Origin: Clostridium sp. CAG:253
GTDB lineage: Bacteria; Bacillota; Clostridia; Lachnospirales; Lachnospiraceae
NCBI GenBank assembly: GCA_000436755.1
Contig: FR887283.1
Coordinates: 34,106 to 95,704, forward strand
DNA: 61,599 nt
Direction: 5' to 3'
Below, piece by piece: positions 53,861-61,599 of this stretch (position 1 is its first letter; each line of letters begins with the position of its first letter). The translations under genes were made by a program, and so were the position numbers. The notes beneath the pieces are model-generated. The model worked only from the letters and a program-made list of their open reading frames with translations. It ran no database searches and was not told where the DNA came from.

Positions 53861-54946
53861 ATGAAAATTGATTCTATAGAGGTTGGAAATTTTAGAAATT
53901 ATAATTCTGCCAGACTTGATTTTCATGAGCATACGAATATTCTCTATGGTGATAATGCTCAGGGAAAGACAAATATCTTAGAATCCATTTTTGTTGCAGG
54001 AACTACGAAATCACATAAGGGAAGCAATGACAGGGAACTTATAAAGATAGGCTGTGATGAAGCCCATATACGAATGTTTATCAATAAACGTGGAATATCT
54101 CATCGAATAGATATGCATCTGAGAAAGAACAAGGCAAAGGGCATTGCAATTGACGGAATACCTATAAGGCGTTCAAGTGAATTGCTTGGCATGGTAAATA
54201 TTATTTTCTTTTCTCCGGAGGATTTAAGAATTATAAAAAACGGTCCATCTGAGAGAAGAAGATTTGTCAATTTAGAGTTATCACAGCTTGACAATGTCTA
54301 TCTTTATGATTTGGGCGAGTACAATAAAGTACTTCAGCAGAGAAATAAGCTTTTAAAGCAGATAGCGTATAAGCCGTCACTTATAGATACACTTGATATA
54401 TGGGATGAACAGCTTGTTCTATACGGTACAAAAATAATTAAAAGTCGTACCAAATTTTTAGAAATGCTTTCAGAAATTGTAACTGAAAATAACATTAAGC
54501 TGACCGGCGGAAGAGAACATGTTAAAGTTTTTTATGAACCTGATATTTTGGTTGACGACTTTTCAAGAAAATTAAAAGAGAACAGAGAAAAGGATATGCA
54601 TTTTTGTAATACGGGTGTTGGGCCGCACAGAGATGACATTTGTTTTATCAATGATGATATAGATATACGCAGGTATGGTTCACAGGGGCAGCAGAGAACA
54701 TGTGCTCTTTCATTAAAACTTGCAGAGATAGAACTTGTAAAAAAAATAATAGGTGATACACCGGTATTATTGCTTGACGATGTATTATCGGAACTTGACA
54801 GAAACAGACAGAATTTTTTGCTTGAAAGTATAAGCGATATACAGACAATAGTAACCTGTACCGGACTTGAAGAATTCATTGATAAAAGTCTTGCTTTAGA
54901 CAGAATTTTCAAGGTAACAAATGGTACAGTACAGATAGAAAAGTAA
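53861..54946 (+). CDS. recF: DNA recombination and repair protein RecF
   Basis: The 361-residue ABC-type ATPase of the RecFOR gap-repair pathway loads RecA at ssDNA gaps. Walker A GDNAQGKTNILESI, signature region SQGQQRTCALSLKLAEI, Walker B VLLLDDVLSELD, and the terminal region ELDRNRQNFLLESI match the family. ATG 53861 follows GAGGGC. No remB/yaaB homologue lies between recF and gyrB; the gap is only 49 bases. Confidence 0.95.
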   Translation: MKIDSIEVGNFRNYNSARLDFHEHTNILYGDNAQGKTNILESIFVAGTTKSHKGSNDRELIKIGCDEAHIRMFINKRGISHRIDMHLRKNKAKGIAIDGIPIRRSSELLGMVNIIFFSPEDLRIIKNGPSERRRFVNLELSQLDNVYLYDLGEYNKVLQQRNKLLKQIAYKPSLIDTLDIWDEQLVLYGTKIIKSRTKFLEMLSEIVTENNIKLTGGREHVKVFYEPDILVDDFSRKLKENREKDMHFCNTGVGPHRDDICFINDDIDIRRYGSQGQQRTCALSLKLAEIELVKKIIGDTPVLLLDDVLSELDRNRQNFLLESISDIQTIVTCTGLEEFIDKSLALDRIFKVTNGTVQIEK

Positions 54947-54977
54947 AGTGGAGAGTATATAAAGACAATGCAGTTAG

Positions 54978-56918
<1,941 letters not shown>

Positions 56919-56976
56919 TGTGAAAAATCCATATATGCAAAATTTTTCACAAGCCCATACAAGTAAGGACTTGTGA
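56919..56976 (+). promoter_or_regulatory. Overlapping alternative hairpins between gyrB and gyrA
   Basis: TGTGAAAAAT (56919-56928) pairs with ATTTTTCACA (56942-56951). The end of that arm, TCACAAG (56947-56953), can instead pair with CTTGTGA (56970-56976). The two stems exclude each other. They could tune gyrA expression relative to gyrB, or supercoiling-linked processing; this is inference. Confidence 0.45.
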
Positions 56977-57029
56977 AAGGCATAATTGATTAGTATGAAA
57001 ATTAGCAAAATGCAGAAATGAGGATGAAA

Positions 57030-59525
57030 ATGGACGAGAATATCTTTGATAAGATTAATGAAGTTGACCTTAAAAAGACCATGGAGACCTCATACATAGA
57101 TTACGCTATGTCAGTAATAGCCGCAAGAGCATTACCTGATGTCAGGGACGGTCTAAAGCCGGTTCAGAGGCGTATTATGTATGCCATGATAGAATTAAAT
57201 AATGGACCAGATAAGCCACATCGTAAATGTGCACGTATCGTTGGTGATACAATGGGTAAATACCATCCACACGGTGACAGTTCTATTTACGGAGCTCTTG
57301 TAAATCTTGCACAGGACTGGTCTACAAGATATCCGCTTGTTGACGGACACGGAAACTTTGGTTCTGTCGATGGTGACGGGGCAGCAGCCATGCGTTATAC
57401 AGAGGCAAGACTCAGCAAAATTTCAATGGAGATGCTTCGAGACATAAAGAAGGATACCGTTGACTTTATACCAAACTTTGATGAGACTGAAAAAGAGCCG
57501 GTTGTACTCCCTTCAAGATTTCCAAATCTTCTTGTAAACGGAACATCGGGTATAGCTGTAGGTATGGCAACAAATATACCGCCTCACAACCTTCGTGAGG
57601 TTATTAATGGCGTCGTAAAAATAATCGATAATTATGAGATTGACAAAGAAACAGAGATTGAAGAATTATTAAAAATAATTAAGGGACCTGATTTTCCTAC
57701 AGGTGCGGAAATTCTTGGTACAAACGGGATAGAGCAGGCTTACAGAACAGGAAGAGGAAAGATAAGAGTTCGTGCCGTATCAAATATAGAGTCTATGGAA
57801 AACGGTAAAAACAGGATTGTTGTAACTGAACTTCCATACATGGTAAACAAAGCTAAGCTTATAGAAAAAATATCCGAACTTCACAGAGATAAAAGGGTTG
57901 ATGGAATAACAGACCTCAGAGATGAGACAAGCAGAGAAGGTATGCGTATCTGTATTGAGTTAAGACGAGATGTCAATCCAAACATAGTGCTTAACCAGTT
58001 ATATAAACATACTCAGCTTCAGGACACTTTCGGTGTAATTATGCTTGCACTTGTAAATAATGAGCCTGTTGTCATGAATCTTTTACAGATGCTTCAGTAT
58101 TATCTGAAACATCAGGAAGAGGTCGTTACAAGAAGGACACAGTACGATTTAAACAATGCTGAGAAGAGAGCTCACATTGTAGAGGGATTACTTATTGCTC
58201 TCGATAACATAGATGAGGTAATTCAGCTTATAAGATCGTCAAAAACGGCAGCAGAAGCTAAAGAAAAACTTATGGAGAGATTTTCTCTGAGTGAACCGCA
58301 GGCAAATTCAATTGTTGAAATGCGCCTCCGTTCACTCACGGGTTTGGAGAGAGAAAAGCTCGAGAACGAATATGCCGAGTTAAAGAAAGTAATTGAAGAA
58401 TATAGAGCAATCCTTGCAGACCGTAAGGTATTACTTGGAGTTGTTAAAAAAGAGATTATTGAAATCCGCGATAAATATGGTGATGACAGAAGAACATCTA
58501 TAGGATATGATGAGTTTGATTTGTCAATGGAGGACCTTATTCCAAACGAAAATACGGTTATCACAATGACAAAACTTGGTTACATCAAGCGTATGTCCGT
58601 AGACAACTTTAAGAGCCAGCATCGTGGCGGTAAAGGCATAAAAGGCATGCAGACAATAGATGATGACTATATTGAAAACATGCTTATGACGACTACACAC
58701 CACTATATTATGTTCTTTACAAACAAGGGAAGAATGTACAGGCTCAAGGTATATCAGATACCTGAATGTGGACGTACAGCGAGAGGAACAGCGATAATAA
58801 ATCTCATACAGCTTATGCCGGATGAAAGAATAACAGCGGTTATTACACTACGTGATTACGATGAAAACAAGTATCTCTTTATGGCAACAAAGAAGGGTAT
58901 CGTAAAGAAAACTTCAATCATGGAATATGCCAATATCAGAAAATCAGGTCTTCAGGCAATAAATCTCAGAGATGATGATGATTTGATAGAAGTTAAGGTT
59001 ACAGACAATACAAAAGATATATTCCTTGTAACAAAACACGGTCAGTGTATCAGATTTAATGAAAATGATGTAAGAACAACAGGAAGAGTATCTATGGGTG
59101 TTATCGGTATGAATCTTTCATATGACGATGAAGTTGTTGCAATGCAGTTAAATACCCAGGGAGAGCATCTGCTTATCGTATCTGAGTATGGTATGGGTAA
59201 AAGAACGGCAATTGAAGAATTTACCGTTCAGCATCGTGGCGGAAAAGGAATAAAATGTTATAAGATTACCGAGAAAACAGGTAATGTAGTAGCTGCAAAG
59301 GCTGTAAATGAAGATACTGAAGTTATGATTATAAATACAGAGGGTATAATCATACAGCTTATGGTAAACGAAGTATCAGTTCTTGGACGTATTACATCGG
59401 GTGTAAAGATGATTGAGATGGATTCGGAAAATAAAGAAGTTATAGTAGCAAGTATGACTCGTGTCAGAGAAACTATTCCTGAAGAAGTTGAGAATGGTCT
59501 TATCGAGGAAGATGAAATAAAATAA
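57030..59525 (+). CDS. gyrA: DNA gyrase subunit A
   Basis: The 831-residue cleavage-religation subunit. The quinolone-resistance region [20 protein letters not shown] has Ser at the usual first position, i.e. wild-type-like. The catalytic Tyr is in [12 protein letters not shown]-terminal beta-pinwheel with GyrA box [11 protein letters not shown] and a second [11 protein letters not shown]; the first position Q-H in place of Q-R is notable. Start ATG 57030 follows GAGGATG; in-frame ATGs at 57018 and 57024 overlap that site. Confidence 0.97.
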   Translation: MDENIFDKINEVDLKKTMETSYIDYAMSVIAARALPDVRDGLKPVQRRIMYAMIELNNGPDKPHRKCARIVGDTMGKYHPHGDSSIYGALVNLAQDWSTRYPLVDGHGNFGSVDGDGAAAMRYTEARLSKISMEMLRDIKKDTVDFIPNFDETEKEPVVLPSRFPNLLVNGTSGIAVGMATNIPPHNLREVINGVVKIIDNYEIDKETEIEELLKIIKGPDFPTGAEILGTNGIEQAYRTGRGKIRVRAVSNIESMENGKNRIVVTELPYMVNKAKLIEKISELHRDKRVDGITDLRDETSREGMRICIELRRDVNPNIVLNQLYKHTQLQDTFGVIMLALVNNEPVVMNLLQMLQYYLKHQEEVVTRRTQYDLNNAEKRAHIVEGLLIALDNIDEVIQLIRSSKTAAEAKEKLMERFSLSEPQANSIVEMRLRSLTGLEREKLENEYAELKKVIEEYRAILADRKVLLGVVKKEIIEIRDKYGDDRRTSIGYDEFDLSMEDLIPNENTVITMTKLGYIKRMSVDNFKSQHRGGKGIKGMQTIDDDYIENMLMTTTHHYIMFFTNKGRMYRLKVYQIPECGRTARGTAIINLIQLMPDERITAVITLRDYDENKYLFMATKKGIVKKTSIMEYANIRKSGLQAINLRDDDDLIEVKVTDNTKDIFLVTKHGQCIRFNENDVRTTGRVSMGVIGMNLSYDDEVVAMQLNTQGEHLLIVSEYGMGKRTAIEEFTVQHRGGKGIKCYKITEKTGNVVAAKAVNEDTEVMIINTEGIIIQLMVNEVSVLGRITSGVKMIEMDSENKEVIVASMTRVRETIPEEVENGLIEEDEIK

Positions 59526-59534
59526 TAAAATTAT

Positions 59535-59560
59535 TAGCCCGGTTGAAAATGACCGGGCTA
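59535..59560 (+). terminator. GC-rich hairpin after gyrA
   Basis: TAGCCCGGT (59535-59543) pairs perfectly with ACCGGGCTA (59552-59560), loop of eight. No real U-run follows, so termination may be partial. Confidence 0.6.
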
Positions 59561-59597
59561 TATTGAAGTACAAATATATTTAAGAAAGAGGGATAAA

Positions 59598-60440
59598 ATG
59601 AGAGAAGTTTCAACAGAGGAAATAACAAAGAATATCAAAAAAATGTGTATAGAGGCGAACTATACATTGTCAGATGATGTAAAAAATAAAATAATAAATT
59701 CGGCAGCAGTTGAAGAATCTGAAATCGGTAAAAAAATATTAAATCAGCTTGAAGAAAACATGAATATAGCAGATAGTGATAACATTCCAATATGTCAGGA
59801 CACAGGAATGGCAGTAATATTTATAAAAATCGGACAGGATGTACATATAACAGGAGGAAATCTTGAGGATGCAATAAATCAGGGTGTAAGAGAGGGATAC
59901 ATAGAGGGATATTTAAGAAAATCAGTTGTAAAAGACCCGATCATTAGGGAAAATACAAAGGACAATACACCTGCTGTGATACACTATGAGATAATTCCGG
60001 GAGATAAAATTGAAATTACAGTAGCACCAAAAGGATTTGGAAGTGAAAACATGAGCAGAGTATGCATGCTCAAACCAGCTGATGGAATTGAGGGTGTAAA
60101 AAATGCCGTAATTGAGACTGTAAAGCTTGCAGGTCCAAATGCATGTCCTCCGGTAGTAGTTGGAGTTGGTGTAGGGGGAACATTTGAAAAATGCGCTCTG
60201 CTTGCAAAAAAAGCACTTACAAGAGACATTGACAGTGAAAACAGCATTGAATATGTGGCAGAACTTGAAAAAGAACTTTTAAACGAAATAAATAAACTTA
60301 ACATCGGACCGGGAGGACTTGGCGGCAAGGTGACTGCACTTGGCGTAAATATTGAGACATATCCAACACATATAGCAGGACTTCCGGTAGCAGTAAACAT
60401 GTGCTGCCATGTAAACCGTCATAAAAAAAGAGTGATATAG
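59598..60440 (+). CDS. Class I fumarate hydratase, alpha subunit (N-terminal half)
   Basis: The 280-residue subunit of the oxygen-sensitive Fe-S fumarase, which interconverts fumarate and malate. ICQDTGMAVIF, AVIHYEIIPGDK, NACPPVVVGVGVGGTFEK and LNIGPGGLGGKVTALGV are family motifs; the Cys residues are ligands to the 4Fe-4S cluster. It is the separate alpha subunit of the two-subunit form (tartrate dehydratase/fumarase type), with the beta subunit after 123 bases. A repeat of the interspersed family sits between them. L(+)-tartrate as the alternative substrate cannot be excluded. Confidence 0.92.
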   Translation: MREVSTEEITKNIKKMCIEANYTLSDDVKNKIINSAAVEESEIGKKILNQLEENMNIADSDNIPICQDTGMAVIFIKIGQDVHITGGNLEDAINQGVREGYIEGYLRKSVVKDPIIRENTKDNTPAVIHYEIIPGDKIEITVAPKGFGSENMSRVCMLKPADGIEGVKNAVIETVKLAGPNACPPVVVGVGVGGTFEKCALLAKKALTRDIDSENSIEYVAELEKELLNEINKLNIGPGGLGGKVTALGVNIETYPTHIAGLPVAVNMCCHVNRHKKRVI

Positions 60441-60442
60441 TA

Positions 60443-60518
60443 TGATGCAAGGGTCAAAAGAAGAGAGCAATATAGCAATCCATAGCATTAGGCAAAATAA
60501 CTTTAGCCCACAACATCA
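60443..60518. repeat. Interspersed palindromic repeat, copy C
   Basis: Starts TGATGCAAGGGTCAAAAG, three bases after the alpha-subunit stop, and ends in CCCACAACATCA (to 60518). Its ends are imperfect inverted copies (TGATGcAaGgGTC/cCCaCAaCATCA). The inner TAGCAATCCATAGCATTA matches copy A. It is the longest copy, about 76 bases. Confidence 0.6.
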
Positions 60519-60563
60519 AAGTATTAAAGTATAAAAGGAATGTAAAAAGAAAAGAGGCATATA

Positions 60564-61097
60564 ATGGACAAATATATAAAAGCACCAATAGATGATGAAG
60601 TAGTAAATTCATTAAAGGCAGGAGACTATGTATATATAACTGGAACAATATATACTGCAAGGGATGCAGCACATAAAAGAATGTATGAGGCGATAAATAA
60701 CGGCGAAAGTATACCATTTGAGTTGAAGAATAATATAATCTATTATCTTGGCCCGTCTCCGGCGAGAGAAGGACAGGTAATAGGGTCAGCAGGACCGACA
60801 ACGAGCAGCCGAATGGACAAATATACACCATTACTGCTTGAACACGGTTTAAAAGGAATGATAGGCAAAGGAAAGCGTTCAAATGAAGTTATAAAATCAA
60901 TGCATAAAAATAATGCAGTATATTTTGCAGCAATAGGTGGGGCAGGAGCATTATTATCAAAATGTATTAAAAAGGCAGAGGTAATAGCTTATGATGATTT
61001 AGGAACAGAGGCAATAAGAAAATTAGAGGTAGAAAATCTTCCTACAATAGTTGTAATAGACAATCAGGAAAATAACATGTATGACATAGATAAATAA
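60564..61097 (+). CDS. Class I fumarate hydratase, beta subunit (C-terminal half)
   Basis: The 177-residue partner of the preceding gene. LKAGDYVYITGTIYTARDAA, YYLGPSPAREGQVIGSAGPT and TSSRMDKYTPLLLEHGLKG are family motifs, as is KGKRSNEVIKSMHKNNAVYF. The pair makes one fumarase. ATG 60564 is preceded by AGAGG. Followed by repeat copy D, whose hairpin may terminate the operon. Confidence 0.92.
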   Translation: MDKYIKAPIDDEVVNSLKAGDYVYITGTIYTARDAAHKRMYEAINNGESIPFELKNNIIYYLGPSPAREGQVIGSAGPTTSSRMDKYTPLLLEHGLKGMIGKGKRSNEVIKSMHKNNAVYFAAIGGAGALLSKCIKKAEVIAYDDLGTEAIRKLEVENLPTIVVIDNQENNMYDIDK

Positions 61098-61100
61098 TAA

Positions 61101-61133
61101 GATGTTGGGGTCAAAAGGTATTCTGACCCCAAC
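61101..61133. repeat. Interspersed palindromic repeat, copy D, doubling as a terminator
   Basis: GTTGGGGTCA (61104-61113) pairs perfectly with TGACCCCAAC (61124-61133), ten-base loop, four bases after the fumarase stop. Its left half, GATGTTGGGGTCAAAA, equals the right half of copy B on the opposite strand. Confidence 0.7.
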
Positions 61134-61211
61134 TAATTGTTATTGTAATACGGAAAAATATCGATAAAATACCTGAAAAATAAAAAAATATCAAAAAAAT
61201 GAAAAAAATGA

Positions 61212-61240
61212 TTGACAAGATAGAACAAAGTTGATATACT
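61212..61240 (+). promoter_or_regulatory. Sigma-A promoter of tRNA-Ser
   Basis: TTGACA (61212-61217) and TATACT (61235-61240), 17-base spacer, 30 bases before the tRNA. Confidence 0.88.
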
Positions 61241-61269
61241 AAGTCTTGCTCAGCAGAAATTTGCTGAAT

Positions 61270-61357
61270 GGAGAAATACTCAAGAGGCTGAAGAGGCGCC
61301 CCTGCTAAGGGTGTAGGTCGTTCACGCGGCGCGAGGGTTCAAATCCCTCTTTCTCCG
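61270..61357 (+). tRNA. tRNA-Ser (anticodon GCU)
   Basis: An 88-base tRNA with acceptor stem GGAGAAA (61270-61276)/TTTCTCC (61350-61356) and discriminator G at 61357; CCA is not encoded. Anticodon loop CTGCTAA has GCT at 61304-61306, reading AGC/AGU codons. A long variable arm (about 61313-61332) and the T-loop GGGTTCAAATCCC confirm the class II serine tRNA. It stands alone before an rRNA-type promoter. Confidence 0.97.
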
Positions 61358-61423
61358 TTGTGGTTGATTCCACTAAAATTCAATTTATTGGACGGTCGTG
61401 AGACGAGATACAAAAGATTGAAA

Positions 61424-61599
61424 AAAGTTCTTGACAATGTCGAAAAGATGTTGTAAGATAAATATCGCTGTCGCACAAATCGGTGAGAGAATGAAGCTTG
61501 AAAGCAAAGGTTTTCTTATAAGATGCGAAAGCAGGAAATCTTAAAAGTTTCCGAATTTTATTTTTTGAAAAACTTCAAAAAATAAAATAAAAAAGTTCT
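61424..61599 (+). promoter_or_regulatory. Tandem rRNA-operon-like promoter region, cut by window edge
   Basis: AAAAAAGTTC then TTGACA (61431-61436), 17 bases, TAAGAT (61454-61459) is a strong stable-RNA-type promoter. The window ends with AAAAAAGTTCT, an exact repeat of the sequence leading into that first -35, so a second promoter of the same design should start at the edge. A leader of about 130 bases without an ORF, following a tRNA, is the usual layout before 16S rRNA. Confidence 0.65.

Overview
The window is the replication-origin region of a low-GC Firmicutes chromosome, most likely a Lachnospiraceae-type Clostridia. The reasons are the block rpmH-rnpA-yidD-yidC-jag-mnmE-mnmG-rsmG-(par)-dnaA-dnaN-yaaA-recF-gyrB-gyrA, the AT-rich sequence with AGGAGG-type ribosome binding sites, a YesM/LplABC/YesL sugar-uptake cluster, many Ig-like and FnIII surface proteins, and a tmk-yaaR-holB-ricT-trmN6-rsmI operon. 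I cannot name a genus from sequence alone.

Layout. 1-3.1 kb: a Ni/Co-type ECF transporter (cbiO on minus, cbiM(N) and cbiQ on plus) plus the first 33 codons of a CsoR/RcnR-family metal sensor at the left edge. 3.2-5.1 kb: a chemoreceptor. 5.3-10.6 kb: a minus-strand CUT1 sugar ABC operon (lplB-like, lplC-like, yesL, solute-binding lipoprotein). 10.9-13.8 kb: a membrane-anchored surface protein and a YesM-type histidine kinase. 14-19.6 kb: a FnIII/propeller surface protein, a small SbsA-type Ig-like protein, a flavin reductase-like protein and an OLD-family nuclease with a four-cysteine cluster. 19.6-29.6 kb: murA behind a structured leader, a DnaJ/degenerate-GGDEF fusion, an Ig-like surface protein, then tmk-yaaR-holB-ricT-trmN6-rsmI. 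30.1-37.6 kb: four consecutive very AT-rich genes for envelope proteins, including a membrane kinase with an outward-facing leucine-rich repeat domain. This is the best candidate for an undescribed system. 37.8-39.6 kb: a GT2 glycosyltransferase and a small alarmone synthetase. 39.7-42 kb: DUF4446, parB and parA. 42-50 kb: the rpmH-to-rsmG operon on the minus strand with two perfect parS sites. 50-52.5 kb: the bipartite oriC flanking dnaA, with a recognisable DnaA-box/DnaA-trio unwinding element before dnaN. 52.5-61.1 kb: dnaN to gyrA, then a two-subunit class I fumarase. 61.1-61.6 kb: tRNA-Ser(GCU) and a promoter that looks like the start of an rRNA operon leaving the window.

Transcription diverges from oriC (minus to the left, plus to the right), as expected for co-directional replication. 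The 14-39.6 kb plus-strand genes lie left of the origin and so run head-on to the fork. A small palindromic repeat family occurs four times, each next to a gene end or start. No CRISPR array, insertion sequence or prophage gene was seen.
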